Origin: Ornithinimicrobium humiphilum
GTDB lineage: Bacteria; Actinomycetota; Actinomycetes; Actinomycetales; Dermatophilaceae
Length of the DNA: 64,000 nt
Assembly: GCF_006716885.1 (NCBI RefSeq)
Contig: NZ_VFPU01000001.1
Span: 310,001 to 374,000, forward strand
Direction: 5' to 3'
Shown: one piece after another, positions 55,601-64,000 of the stretch
Numbering within the stretch: position 1 is the stretch's first letter
Layout: the number at the start of each line of letters is the position of its first letter
The notes under the pieces: generated by a model
Database searches by the model: none
Told to the model about the DNA's origin: nothing
The model's input: the letters and a program-made list of their open reading frames with translations, nothing else
Translations under genes and position numbers: made by a program

Positions 55601-56638
55601 GTGGAGGCTGACGAGAGGACCGCGCGCACGGGGCGCCCGACGTCCTGGAACGCCTACGGCGAGGCCTACGAGGACTTCGTCAGCGCCCTCTACGTCAACG
55701 CCATCCGGCTCCGCACGCCGACCCGGGCCCGGCTGCTCGCCGGGGGCGAGTTCGACGCCGAGGAGATCGAGGTCGGCACCCGCGAGCTGGTCGCCCGCGG
55801 CCTGCTCGCCGCGACCGACGACGCGGACACCTGGCGCGTGGTGCCCCCGAGCGAGTCGATGCCCCGCTACGCTGCAGCGGTCGAGCGGCGCATGGAGACG
55901 ACCCGGGCCACCGCGATGCAGGTCGAGGCGCTCTGGCGGCGCGCGGCCGGCGAGGCGCCCGCCCGGACGCTCGAGGGCCTGGAGCTGCTGCTCGGTCCGG
56001 AGGCCGTCGCCGAACGGCTGGCCCTGCTGCACCGGACCGCGACCTCCCGCCTCTGGTGGGCCGTCGACGCGTCCCCGGCGGCCCGCCGCCTGCTCGAGGA
56101 GGCCCTGCTCGACCCGGACCTGCTCGCGGTGCGCGACGGGGTCCGCCGCCGCGTCGTCCTGGACACGGCGATGCTCGACGACGAGGCCGCCCTCCTCCAC
56201 CTCGACCGGAGCAGGGCCGCCGGTCACGCGGTCGGGGTCGCGACGGGGATGCCGTTCTCGATCCTGGTCGCGGACTCGACCGCGGCGGTGGTCGACCTCA
56301 CCGCCCTCGAACGGGACGCGGAGGGCTCGATCGCGGTGGAGCTCCCGGCGGCCGTCCAGGCGATCAGCCGGCTGCTCGAGGTGGTCTGGGGGCTCTCGAC
56401 CCCCTACGGCCGCCACCTGCGCGAGGCGGCGCAGGGGGAGGCGCGCCTGCCGCTGCCCGAGCGCGACCAGCGCATCCTCGCCCTGCTCACCAGCGGTGCC
56501 AGCGACCAGGTCATCGCCCGTCAGACGGGGGTGTCCGTGCGCACCGTGGAACGCCGCGTCCGCTACCTCATGGACCATCTCGGCGCGGCCACCCGTTTCC
56601 AGGCCGGGGTGCAGGCCGCGCGCCGCGGCTGGCTCTGA
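55601..56638 (+). CDS. hybrid transcriptional regulator with LuxR-type HTH (copy 2)
   Basis: A 345-residue regulator with the same layout as the protein at 44087: an N-terminal helical/winged part (about 15-80: LYVNAIRLRTPTRARLLAGGEFDAEEIEVGTRELVARGLL), a coiled stretch, a central region LWWAVDASPAARRLLEEALLD and MPFSILVADSTAAVVDL, then a LuxR-like helix-turn-helix (about 290-340: DQRILALLTSGASDQVIARQTGVSVRTVERRVRYLMDHLGAATR). Ligand unknown. Start is uncertain: CATGAT (55588-55593) would make GTG 55601 leaderless; ATG 55589 or 55592 add up to four residues. Sits between purDC and helD. Confidence 0.78.
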   Translation: MEADERTARTGRPTSWNAYGEAYEDFVSALYVNAIRLRTPTRARLLAGGEFDAEEIEVGTRELVARGLLAATDDADTWRVVPPSESMPRYAAAVERRMETTRATAMQVEALWRRAAGEAPARTLEGLELLLGPEAVAERLALLHRTATSRLWWAVDASPAARRLLEEALLDPDLLAVRDGVRRRVVLDTAMLDDEAALLHLDRSRAAGHAVGVATGMPFSILVADSTAAVVDLTALERDAEGSIAVELPAAVQAISRLLEVVWGLSTPYGRHLREAAQGEARLPLPERDQRILALLTSGASDQVIARQTGVSVRTVERRVRYLMDHLGAATRFQAGVQAARRGWL

Positions 56639-56738
56639 ATCCCTGCGCCGGGCCCGGTCCCGCAGGCGTTAGAGTTATCCCTTTGCCAGGGGTGGTGGAG
56701 GACCGCCCGGCGATGGACGTCGGACGAAGGGTGGGCGA

Positions 56739-59000
56739 GTGAGCACCACGACGAACGACCTCGTCGAGGCCGAGATCGCGGCCGAGCAGGAGCACGTCGA
56801 CCGGGTCTACGCCGAGCTCGCCAAGGCGGCTCAGCGGGCGGAGCTCGTGCACGCGGAGGGTATGCAGCGCGGCCAGACCGACCGCCGCGGCACCGGCGAC
56901 CCGCGCGAGGAGGAGCTCGCCGGGCTCTTCGAGCGCGACGCCCTCGTCTACTCCGCGAGCAAGCGCCGCGCCTCCCTCGAGCACCAGCACGAGGGTCTGG
57001 TCTTCGGCCGCCTCGACCTCGAGCACACGGGGGGCGGTCCGGCGGCCGGACGCGAGATCCGCTACGTCGGACGCCTCGGCGTGCGCGACGACGACTACGA
57101 GCCCCTGGTCGTGGACTGGCGCGCCCCGGCCGCGGCGCCCTTCTACCGCGCGACGCCGGTCGACCCCCAGGGCGTGATCCGCCGCCGCGTGCTGCGCTGC
57201 CAGGGCGAGCGCGTCGTCGGCGTCGAGGACGACCTCATGGTCGCCGACCCGCCGGAGGACATCGTCGTCGTCGGTGACGGTGCGCTCATGGCGGCGCTGA
57301 CGCGCAGCCGCGGCACCCGCATGCGCGACATCGTCGCCACCATCCAGCAGCACCAGGACGAGGCCATCCGCGCCCCTGCCCGCGGCGTCACCGAGATCAC
57401 CGGGGGTCCGGGCACGGGCAAGACGGTCGTCGCGCTCCACCGCGCCGCCTACCTGCTCTACTCCGACCGTCGCCGCTACGAGGGCGGCGGCGTCCTCGTC
57501 GTCGGTCCGTCCGCCGCCTACACGGCATACATCGAGCGCGTCCTGCCCTCGCTCGGCGAGGACAGCGTGGTGCTGCGCAGCCTGGGCGACGTCGTCGCGG
57601 GGATGACGGCCACGCGGCTCGACCCGCCGGCGACCGCCGCGGTCAAGGGGTCGTTGCGCATCCGCCAGCTGCTCGCGCGGCTGTCCCGCGAGCCGATCCC
57701 GGACGCGCCGACCCAGCTGCGCGTCTTCGTCGGCGGTCACGCGGTGCGGCTCACCGAGGAGCACCTGCGCCGCGCTCGCTCCCAGGTGCTGCGGCACCAC
57801 CACCGCAACACCTCCTACGACGCCGCCGTCGACGCCCTGGCCGCGCTGGCCTGGGAGCAGGTGCAGCACGGGGAGCGCGCCGAGTTCGTCGACCGGTTCA
57901 CCGACTCCAGCGACGTCGAGGCCTTCGTGCGCCAGTGGTGGCGCCCGGTCGATCCCCGCGAGGTGCTGCTGTGGCTCGCCGACGAGCAGCTGGTCCGTCG
58001 GCTCGGGGTGGTGAGCGCGGACGAGGCACGGCTGCTGGCCGAGTCCTACCAGCGCGCCCTCGAGGACGGCGAGTGGACCGTCGCCGACGTCGCGCTCGTG
58101 GACGACCTCCACGCCCGGCTCGGGCCGGTCGTCGACCTGCCGAGCGAGGAGCGCGGCTTCTACGAGATCGAGGAGCTCGACGACGCCTCGCAGTACGGCG
58201 TCGCCGCCATCCGTCTCGGCAGCGAGGGCGCCGCTCGCCCCGCCGGCCCGGTCCTGGACGAGGACGGCAACCCCGTCGCCGTGGCCGTGGAGGCGACCGC
58301 CTCCCAGCGCCTCTCCCGCGACCCGCGCACCCGGCTGCTCGCCGGGCGTCTCGGCGGCGCGGAGGAGTACGCCCACGTGCTCGTGGACGAGGCCCAGGAC
58401 CTCTCGCCGATGCAGTGGCGGATGCTCGGCCGGCGCGGCCGCTGGGCGTCGTGGACCGTCGTGGGCGACCTCGCGCAGGCGTCGTGGGACGACCTGGAGG
58501 AGTCCGCCCGCGCGCGGGAGGAGGCCTTCGGCAGCAACGTGCGCCGGAGCTTCCACATGGACACCAACTACCGCAACGCCCGCGAGATCTTCGACCACGC
58601 CGCGGCCGTCATCCAGGAGCACGTGCCGGACGCGGACATCCCGCGGGCGGTCCGCGAGACCGGGCACCTGCCGGAGGAGCTCACCTGCGCCCCCGAGGGC
58701 GTCGTCGAGGCCGCCCGCGAGGCGGTCGACGACCTGCTCGGCGAGGTCGACGGGTCGGTCGCGATCATCGCGCCCGCCGCCTGGCGCGAGCAGCTCTCCG
58801 GCCTGGAGGCGCTGGCCGACCGCGTGCTGGTCATCGACCCGCTGTCCACCAAGGGTCTGGAGTACGACGCCACCCTCGTCGTGGACCCCGACGAGATCGT
58901 CGCGGAGTCGCCCGGCGGCGTCCGCGCGCTCTACGTGGTCCTCACCCGGGCGGCGCACCGGATGACCGTCCTGCGTCCTGTGGACGGGGCTCGGGCGTGA
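56739..59000 (+). CDS. HelD-like RNA polymerase recycling ATPase (UvrD/Rep superfamily 1)
   Basis: A 753-residue protein. The N-terminal coiled coil (about 5-45) and early GRLGVRDDDYEPLVVDWRAPAAAPFY (about 108-133) are typical of HelD rather than UvrD. Walker A is ITGGPGTGKTVVALHRAAYLLY (about 219-240, given in parts GGPGTGKT), Walker B YAHVLVDEAQDLSPMQW (about 545) and motif III VGDLAQASWD. HelD proteins enter the RNA polymerase channels and pry off DNA or drugs such as rifamycins. The GTG lies 101 bases after the regulator stop. dnaX begins 26 bases downstream, probably a separate promoter (TAGGGT). Confidence 0.88.
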   Translation: MSTTTNDLVEAEIAAEQEHVDRVYAELAKAAQRAELVHAEGMQRGQTDRRGTGDPREEELAGLFERDALVYSASKRRASLEHQHEGLVFGRLDLEHTGGGPAAGREIRYVGRLGVRDDDYEPLVVDWRAPAAAPFYRATPVDPQGVIRRRVLRCQGERVVGVEDDLMVADPPEDIVVVGDGALMAALTRSRGTRMRDIVATIQQHQDEAIRAPARGVTEITGGPGTGKTVVALHRAAYLLYSDRRRYEGGGVLVVGPSAAYTAYIERVLPSLGEDSVVLRSLGDVVAGMTATRLDPPATAAVKGSLRIRQLLARLSREPIPDAPTQLRVFVGGHAVRLTEEHLRRARSQVLRHHHRNTSYDAAVDALAALAWEQVQHGERAEFVDRFTDSSDVEAFVRQWWRPVDPREVLLWLADEQLVRRLGVVSADEARLLAESYQRALEDGEWTVADVALVDDLHARLGPVVDLPSEERGFYEIEELDDASQYGVAAIRLGSEGAARPAGPVLDEDGNPVAVAVEATASQRLSRDPRTRLLAGRLGGAEEYAHVLVDEAQDLSPMQWRMLGRRGRWASWTVVGDLAQASWDDLEESARAREEAFGSNVRRSFHMDTNYRNAREIFDHAAAVIQEHVPDADIPRAVRETGHLPEELTCAPEGVVEAAREAVDDLLGEVDGSVAIIAPAAWREQLSGLEALADRVLVIDPLSTKGLEYDATLVVDPDEIVAESPGGVRALYVVLTRAAHRMTVLRPVDGARA

Positions 59001-59013
59001 GGGTCCCGGCGAC

Positions 59014-59019
59014 TAGGGT
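59014..59019 (+). promoter_or_regulatory. -10 box TAGGGT, leaderless dnaX
   Basis: TAGGGT is followed by six bases and GTG 59026; no ribosome-binding site lies between. Confidence 0.6.
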
Positions 59020-59025
59020 CGAGCC

Positions 59026-61608
59026 GTGAGCACCGCGCTGTACCGCCGATACCGTCCCGAGTCCTTCGCCGACGTCATCGGGCAGGAGCACGTCACCGAG
59101 CCGCTCATGCAGGCGCTGCGCTCGGGGCGGGTCAACCACGCCTACCTGTTCTCCGGTCCCCGCGGGTGCGGCAAGACCACCAGCGCCCGGATCCTGGCCC
59201 GCTGCCTCAACTGCGAGGAGGGGCCCACGCCGGAGCCCTGCGGCACCTGCGACTCGTGCGTCGCCCTGGCACGTGACGGCGCCGGCTCGGTCGACGTCAT
59301 CGAGATCGACGCGGCCAGCCACGGCGGCGTCGACGACGCCCGTGACCTGCGCGAGCGCGCGGCCTTCGGGCCGGCCCAGTCGCGCTACAAGGTCTACATC
59401 ATCGACGAGGCGCACATGGTGACGCCCAACGGCTTCAACGCCCTGCTCAAGGTCGTCGAGGAGCCGCCGCCGCACGTGAAGTTCATCTTCGCGACGACGG
59501 AGCCGGAGAAGGTCCTCGCGACCATCCGCTCGCGCACCCACCACTACCCCTTCCACCTCGTGCCGCCGCAGCGCCTGACCGGCTATCTCGAGCAGGTCTG
59601 CGAGCGGGAGGGCGTGAGCCTGGAGCCGGGCGTGCTGTCCTTCGTCACCCGTGCCGGTGGCGGGTCGGTGCGTGACTCGCTCTCGGTCCTCGACCAGCTC
59701 ATCTCGGGCGCCGGTGCCGAGGGCCTGACCTACGAGCGCACGGCAGCGCTGCTCGGCTTCACCGACGTCGAGCTGCTCGACGCGGTCGTCGACGCCGTCG
59801 CGGCGGGCGACGCGGCCACCGTCTTCGCCCAGGTCGACAAGGTGATGAGCTCGGGCCACGACCCGCGCCGCTTCGTCGAGGACCTGCTGGAGCGCTATCG
59901 CGACCTCATCGTGCTCGCGGCCGTGGGTGACTCCGCGGCCGCGGCCGGCCTGCTCCCCGGCCTGCCCGCCGACCAGATCGAGCGGATGCGCCACCAGGCC
60001 GCGGTGCAGGGGCCCGAGGCCCTCTCCCGCGCCGCCGACATCATCAGCCGCGGGTTGTCCGAGATGGGCGGCGCGGTCTCCACCCGCCTGCTGCTCGAGC
60101 TGCTCGTCGCCCGCCTCCTGCTCCCCGCCGCCTCCGGCGAGGAGGGGTATGGCGCACGCCTGGACCGCATCGAGCGTCGCCTCACGGCCGCGGACGGCTC
60201 TGCCGCACCGGCTGCTGCGGGCCCCGCTGCCACGAGCCGTCCGCAGGTCCAGCAGACCCGGCCGGCCGCCCCGCAGCCCGCACCGACGTCGCAGCCCGCG
60301 CCCGCAGGGCAGCCCGCGCACGCCCGGCAGCCCGCTCCGGCACAGGGCGGTCAGGCTCCGCAGGGTGGCCCGGGTCCGCAGGGCGGTCAGGCTCCGCAGG
60401 GTGCTGCGGCTCCTGCCGGTCGCCCGGCCGCCCCGGAGTCGCCGACGCCCGCCCAGGGGCCCGCCGCTGGCCCCGGTGCCGCCCAGGGTGCTCCGCAGCC
60501 CGCGGGCCAGGGCCCCGCCGCCCAGCAGCAGCCCGCCGCCCCCGGTGCCCTCGACACCGCCGCCCTGCGCCGCCAGTGGCCCGACGTGCTGGAGCGGGTC
60601 AAGGAGATCAGCCGGCGCACGTGGAGCGGCCTGCAGATGGCGGTGCTGCTCGACTACGACGGCCGCCGGGTGCTGCTCGGTATGCCGGACGAGAACTGGA
60701 TCCGCCACTTCATCGGCACCCAGCACTCCGAGGCGCTGCGCCAGGCCCTCATCGAGGCCATCGCCCTCGACACCCGCATCGAGGCCGTCGTGGCGGGTCC
60801 GGGTGGCCCCGCGGGCGGGCAGGCGCCTCCCTCCGGTCCGGCCGGCCCGACGGGTCCCGGTGGTCCGGCACGCCCCAGCGGCGCCCCTTCCGGCGGTGCG
60901 CCCGCCCCCTCCGGCCCGGCTCCCACGGGCCCGAGATCCGGTCCGGCTCCCACGGGCACGAGCTCCGGCCCGGGCCCCGCGGGCCCTGCTCCGGGGGGAC
61001 GACCGTCCGCCGGTCCGTCACCGACGGGCCCCGTTGCGGCGGTCGTCCCCGACAGCCCGGCCCCGGCAGCCGCCGAGCCTCCCGCGGGCCCGCCGCAGTG
61101 GCAGCCGCCGTCGGGTGACGGCCCGCCGCCCGGCGTGCGCATCCGCACCCGGGCCAACCCCTCCGGCGTCGCCGCCGCACCGGGCCCGCGCCCCCCAGCG
61201 CCGACACGACCCCTGGCACCGACCACCGGAGCGCCGGGCCCGGCCACCGGCGCTCCGTCCAGCGGGTCGCCCGCCGGCCCCGAGCCCTCGATGGCCGACC
61301 AGCTCGGTGCCGGTCGGCGGGCCCCGGCCGCCGCCGACGGGCCGGACTGGTCGCAGCAGACGCGCAGCACCGCGGCGCCCGCGTGGGCCTCGGCCGCGCC
61401 GGGCGACGCACCCGCCCCGCAGCCGTCGGGCCCCCGCGCCCCGCAGGCCCCGCCCCAGGCCACCGCACCGCAGGGCGGGTCGGGCTACGGCGACGCCCCG
61501 AGCGACGACGACGAGGACCTCGCGTCCTCCGGCGTCGTGGGTCAGCCGGTGATCGAGCAGGTGCTGGGCGGTACCGTCATCGCCATCAACGACGACATCG
61601 TCGGCTGA
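59026..61608 (+). CDS. dnaX: DNA polymerase III subunits gamma and tau
   Basis: An 860-residue clamp loader ATPase. Walker [10 protein letters not shown] (about 43-51), zinc cysteines in [19 protein letters not shown] (about 60-79, four Cys), Walker [11 protein letters not shown] (about 123-132) and sensor FATTEPEKV. Clamp-loader domains extend to about 385. A very long Pro/Ala/Gly/Gln-rich C-terminal tail (about 390-510 and 590-840) follows, with a small conserved island [28 protein letters not shown] near 520-550. No A-rich slippery heptamer for gamma formation is seen. GTG 59026 is set by the leaderless box. plsC-like and recR follow. Confidence 0.97.
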   Translation: MSTALYRRYRPESFADVIGQEHVTEPLMQALRSGRVNHAYLFSGPRGCGKTTSARILARCLNCEEGPTPEPCGTCDSCVALARDGAGSVDVIEIDAASHGGVDDARDLRERAAFGPAQSRYKVYIIDEAHMVTPNGFNALLKVVEEPPPHVKFIFATTEPEKVLATIRSRTHHYPFHLVPPQRLTGYLEQVCEREGVSLEPGVLSFVTRAGGGSVRDSLSVLDQLISGAGAEGLTYERTAALLGFTDVELLDAVVDAVAAGDAATVFAQVDKVMSSGHDPRRFVEDLLERYRDLIVLAAVGDSAAAAGLLPGLPADQIERMRHQAAVQGPEALSRAADIISRGLSEMGGAVSTRLLLELLVARLLLPAASGEEGYGARLDRIERRLTAADGSAAPAAAGPAATSRPQVQQTRPAAPQPAPTSQPAPAGQPAHARQPAPAQGGQAPQGGPGPQGGQAPQGAAAPAGRPAAPESPTPAQGPAAGPGAAQGAPQPAGQGPAAQQQPAAPGALDTAALRRQWPDVLERVKEISRRTWSGLQMAVLLDYDGRRVLLGMPDENWIRHFIGTQHSEALRQALIEAIALDTRIEAVVAGPGGPAGGQAPPSGPAGPTGPGGPARPSGAPSGGAPAPSGPAPTGPRSGPAPTGTSSGPGPAGPAPGGRPSAGPSPTGPVAAVVPDSPAPAAAEPPAGPPQWQPPSGDGPPPGVRIRTRANPSGVAAAPGPRPPAPTRPLAPTTGAPGPATGAPSSGSPAGPEPSMADQLGAGRRAPAAADGPDWSQQTRSTAAPAWASAAPGDAPAPQPSGPRAPQAPPQATAPQGGSGYGDAPSDDDEDLASSGVVGQPVIEQVLGGTVIAINDDIVG

Positions 61609-61618
61609 AAGGACGGTC

Positions 61619-62293
61619 ATGCTCTACGAGCTGCTGCACCCGGTCGTCACGCCCCTGGCGACGGCGATCTGGCGACCCGAGGTCGTGGGCAGGGAGAACG
61701 TGCCCATGAGCGGCGGCGTGATCCTCGCGAGCAACCACCTGTCCTTCGTCGACAGCGTCGTCATCCCCCTCACCTCGCCGCGGCAGGTGGCCTTCCTCGC
61801 CAAGGCCGAGTACTTCACCGGCACCGGCCTCAAGGGCTGGATCAGCCGCGAGTGGTTCACCGGTGTGGGCTCGATCCCGGTCAACCGCGACGACGCCCGC
61901 GCGGCGCAGGAGTCGCTCGACCTCGCCCTGACCCACATCCAGGGCGGCGGAGCGTTCGGCATCTACCCCGAGGGCACCCGTTCGCGGGACGGGCGCCTCT
62001 ACCGCGGACGCACCGGCGTCGCGTGGCTCGCGCTGCAGTCCGGCTGCCCGATCGTGCCGGTCGCGCTGACCGGCACCGACCAGATCCAGCCGGTCGGTGC
62101 GCGCCTCCCCCGACGGGCCAAGGTGCGCGTCGAGTTCGGTCGTCCCATCGAGGTCGGTGACCGCTTCGCCGGTATGCCGCAGGGCCGGGCCCGCCGCGAG
62201 CTCACCGACGAGGTGATGGCCGCGATCCTGGCGATGTCCGGGCAGGAGTGGGCGGGCGAGTACAACCAGCGCCAGCCCGACCTGCCCGCGTGA
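61619..62293 (+). CDS. 1-acyl-glycerol-3-phosphate acyltransferase family (PlsC-like) protein
   Basis: A 224-residue acyltransferase. The catalytic NHLSFVDS (H-x4-D, about 39-46) and [13 protein letters not shown] (glycerophosphate contact, about 112-124) identify the PlsC family. The N-terminal hydrophobic segment would keep it at the membrane. GTG/ATG neighbours: ATG 61619 lies 10 bases after the dnaX stop with GAAAGGA before it. The HAD gene overlaps its end by 4 bases. dnaX-recR intervals often hold ybaB instead; here this gene and the HAD gene occupy the space. Confidence 0.9.
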   Translation: MLYELLHPVVTPLATAIWRPEVVGRENVPMSGGVILASNHLSFVDSVVIPLTSPRQVAFLAKAEYFTGTGLKGWISREWFTGVGSIPVNRDDARAAQESLDLALTHIQGGGAFGIYPEGTRSRDGRLYRGRTGVAWLALQSGCPIVPVALTGTDQIQPVGARLPRRAKVRVEFGRPIEVGDRFAGMPQGRARRELTDEVMAAILAMSGQEWAGEYNQRQPDLPA

Positions 62294-62961
62294 GCGCCAC
62301 CGACGCCCGCGGGGGCGTGCTCTTCGACTTCGACGGCACCCTCGCCGACACCATCCCGCTCATCGTCGAGTCCTACCACCACACGGTGCTGGGGCTGGAC
62401 CTGGAGCCGGCCCCCGACGAGACGGTCATCCGCTCCTGGATCGGACGCGTCCTGATCGACGTCCTCGAGGAGCTCTCGCCCGGGCGTGGCGAGGAGCTGG
62501 TCCACCGCTACCGCGAGCACAACCTGAGCCACCACGACGCCCTCATCCGCACCGTGCCGGGTGCGGCCGGCCTCGTCACCGACCTGCTGGAGGAGGGCGT
62601 CCCGGTGGGGGTCGTCTCCTCCAAGAGCCGACGCACGGTGATCCGCGGGATGCGGGTCACCGGACTGCCCGAGGTGGAACACGTCGTCGGCATGGAGGAC
62701 ACGGGCGCGCACAAGCCCGACCCGGCCCCGCTGCTCGAGGGTGCCCGCCGCATGGGCGTCGACCCCGCGCGCAGCGTCTACGTCGGCGACGCCCTCGTCG
62801 ACGTCCAGGCGGCCCGCGCCGCTGGCATGGTCGCGGTAGCCGTGACCTGGGGCGCCGGCACCCGCGACGTGCTGGACGCCGCCGACCACGTGGTCGACGA
62901 CGTCGCCGCCCTGCGGGCCGTCCTCCTCGGCGGTGCCGGGCCGGGGGCGCCTGGTCGGTAG
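62290..62961 (+). CDS. HAD-superfamily phosphatase, PpaX/Gph-like
   Basis: A 223-residue HAD hydrolase. Motif [12 protein letters not shown] (about 11-21) holds the nucleophile Asp and acid/base Asp; motif II GVVSSKS (about 102) and motif [16 protein letters not shown] and [18 protein letters not shown] follow. The alpha-helical C1 cap (about 25-90) is that of pyrophosphatase PpaX or phosphoglycolate phosphatase. Substrate uncertain. GTG 62290 overlaps the acyltransferase stop; recR has its own promoter 30 bases later. Confidence 0.88.
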   Translation: MSATDARGGVLFDFDGTLADTIPLIVESYHHTVLGLDLEPAPDETVIRSWIGRVLIDVLEELSPGRGEELVHRYREHNLSHHDALIRTVPGAAGLVTDLLEEGVPVGVVSSKSRRTVIRGMRVTGLPEVEHVVGMEDTGAHKPDPAPLLEGARRMGVDPARSVYVGDALVDVQAARAAGMVAVAVTWGAGTRDVLDAADHVVDDVAALRAVLLGGAGPGAPGR

Positions 62962-62977
62962 CGGCGGTCCGCCGACG

Positions 62978-62983
62978 TAGAGT
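62978..62983 (+). promoter_or_regulatory. -10 box TAGAGT, leaderless recR
   Basis: TAGAGT followed by eight bases and GTG 62992, in the 30-base gap after the HAD gene. Confidence 0.5.
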
Positions 62984-62991
62984 CGACCCTT

Positions 62992-63609
62992 GTGTACGAA
63001 GGTGTGGTCCAGGACCTGATCGACGAGCTCGGCCGGCTGCCCGGCGTCGGGCCCAAGGGGGCCCAGCGGATCGCCTTCCACCTGCTGACGGCCGACCCCG
63101 AGGACATCACGCGGCTCGCGGACGCCCTCGTCCAGATCCGCGAGAAGGTCCGCTTCTGCGAGGTCTGCGGCAACGTGGCGGAGGCCGAGCAGTGCCGCAT
63201 CTGCCTCGACCCGCGCCGCGACGCCTCGCTCATCTGCGTCGTGGAGCAGAGCCAGGACGTCGCCGCCATCGAGCGCACCCGCGAGTTCCGCGGTCGGTAT
63301 CACGTGCTCGGCGGCGCCATCAACCCCATCGGCGGCGTCGGCCCGGAGGACCTGCGCGTCCGCGAGCTCGTGGCGCGCCTCGCCGATGGGTCGGTCAGCG
63401 AGGTCATCCTCGCGACCGACCCCAACCTCGAGGGCGAGGCGACCGCGACGTACCTGGCGCGCCTGCTCACCCCCTTCGAGGGGGTCCGCGTCAGCCGGCT
63501 GGCCTCCGGGCTCCCCGTCGGCGGCGACCTGGAGTACGCCGACGAGGTGACCCTCGGGCGGGCCTTCGAGGGTCGCCGGCTGCTCTCCGGCGGCACGCCC
63601 TCCGCCTAG
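62992..63609 (+). CDS. recR: recombination mediator RecR
   Basis: A 205-residue protein of the RecFOR system that loads RecA on gapped DNA. Helix-hairpin-helix [19 protein letters not shown] (about 14-32), a C4 zinc finger [16 protein letters not shown] (about 57-72) and the Toprim core ([14 protein letters not shown], then [20 protein letters not shown]) are all present and complete. The GTG start is set by the leaderless box and matches the usual length. DUF5063 gene follows 46 bases downstream. Confidence 0.97.
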   Translation: MYEGVVQDLIDELGRLPGVGPKGAQRIAFHLLTADPEDITRLADALVQIREKVRFCEVCGNVAEAEQCRICLDPRRDASLICVVEQSQDVAAIERTREFRGRYHVLGGAINPIGGVGPEDLRVRELVARLADGSVSEVILATDPNLEGEATATYLARLLTPFEGVRVSRLASGLPVGGDLEYADEVTLGRAFEGRRLLSGGTPSA

Positions 63610-63643
63610 CCGTTCCCCCCGCGCCGGGCCCGCCGTTCTGGCC

Positions 63644-63649
63644 TAGTGT
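63644..63649 (+). promoter_or_regulatory. -10 box TAGTGT, leaderless DUF5063 gene
   Basis: TAGTGT, GGGGTC, then ATG 63656. Six-base spacing as for other leaderless genes here. Confidence 0.55.
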
Positions 63650-63655
63650 GGGGTC

Positions 63656-64000
63656 ATGGACGAGACGCTGGACCAGGGCTGGGGCGCTGTGGCGGAGCAG
63701 ATGAACGCCGAGGTGTCCGCCTACTTCGACTCGTTGCACGAGGTGGCCTCGGGGGAGGCCCCGGGCGCCGCCCTGCCGGTCCTGCTGCTGGCCGTCGGCC
63801 AGCTGTGCGCGGCCGGTGCGCGCGTCGGCGCGCTCGTCGACGTGCTGCCCGACGAGCGCTTCGAGCCCGACCCCGGTCCCGACTGCGACCTGGAGGAGGT
63901 CCGCGCCCGGCTCCACGAGCTGCTCGGGGGCGTCGACCCCTACTGCGACCTCGTCGACCCCGTCCTCTCCACCGAGGTGACGAGCGGCTCGCTGTCCGCC
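63656..64000 (+). CDS. DUF5063 family protein, partial (runs off the window)
   Basis: The first 115 residues of a protein that continues beyond 64000. It opens DETLDQGWGAVAEQMNAEVSAYFDSL, has PVLLLAVGQLCAAGARVGALVDVLPDERFEPDPGPD, then LEEVRARLHELLGGVDPYCDLVDP, matching DUF5063, which lies just after recR in many actinobacteria. Function unknown. The start follows the leaderless box. Open at the right end, so the C-terminus cannot be judged. Confidence 0.85.
   Translation, partial: MDETLDQGWGAVAEQMNAEVSAYFDSLHEVASGEAPGAALPVLLLAVGQLCAAGARVGALVDVLPDERFEPDPGPDCDLEEVRARLHELLGGVDPYCDLVDPVLSTEVTSGSLSA

Noticed and set aside
59026..61608. Programmed frameshift site in dnaX
   Set aside because: No A-AAA-AAG-like slippery run or adjacent stop was found; the frame is open to the tau end.

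Overview
The window is about 72-73% GC by eye, densely coding and mostly actinobacterial in content. It carries an HspR-type dnaK operon, a PstSCAB phosphate system behind an actinobacterial-type PHO box, an LprG/P55-like lipoprotein-transporter pair, the DedA/fba/DUF3151/purA neighbourhood also seen in mycobacteria, a sunset-domain protein, DUF5063 beside recR, and many apparently leaderless genes with TANNNT boxes 6-8 nt before ATG or GTG. I infer a chromosomal piece from Micrococcales, perhaps Intrasporangiaceae or Ornithinimicrobiaceae. No species call can be made. No rRNA, tRNA, CRISPR array, phage, transposase or origin was seen.

Layout. 1-660: edge of a lower-GC accessory piece with two minus-strand genes of a type often found beside mercury-resistance genes. 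800-5050: heat-shock operon dnaK-grpE-dnaJ-hspR with HspR boxes. 5070-8950: ABC exporter divergent from a NarL-type two-component system. 8955-13220: phosphotransferase, sirtuin, PCMT, PLP lyase and a membrane protein of unknown function. 13320-21010: an AAA-ATPase/MFS pair, GNAT, RraB-like, CYTH-CHAD, macrodomain, lipoprotein and ZIP transporter. 21078-24932: M14 carboxypeptidase, then clpB behind a second HspR box. 25020-29257: PHO box and pstSCAB. 29312-34257: lprG/P55-like pair, winged-helix protein, DNA glycosylase and MFS. 34265-34515: triple 76-bp repeat merging with the 3' end of exonuclease III. 35344-40876: SRPBCC, SDR, pyrE, a five-SH3b NlpC/P60 hydrolase with a Crp-like palindrome, and a sunset-domain protein. 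41130-46413: DedA, TrmH, fba, DUF3151, a hybrid regulator and purA. 46440-49001: small enzyme and stress-type genes (YdeI, flavin-binding, AraC, VOC, DUF1801). 49019-55251: a purine block with a PurD-PurC fusion and a large single-chain PurL. 55601-64000: second hybrid regulator, HelD, dnaX, PlsC, HAD, recR and DUF5063 (cut by the window end).

How the parts work together. HspR, made from the last gene of the dnaK operon, probably represses both dnaK and clpB through near-identical inverted repeats, and DnaK/GrpE/DnaJ and ClpB would act together as a disaggregase. PhoP should drive pstSCAB, and a strong hairpin after pstS probably sets a binding-protein excess. PurD-PurC, PurL and PurA cover four purine steps.

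The most unusual observations are: (1) a frame-independent nonamer GGTATGCCG present 13 times; (2) the PurD-PurC fusion together with a proteobacterial-style PurL; (3) two paralogous hybrid regulators with a LuxR-like C-terminal helix-turn-helix flanking the purine genes; (4) the triple repeat at the xth 3' end; (5) a leader of the cell-wall hydrolase with two mutually exclusive helices; and (6) an 11-C tract ahead of the dedA ribosome-binding site.
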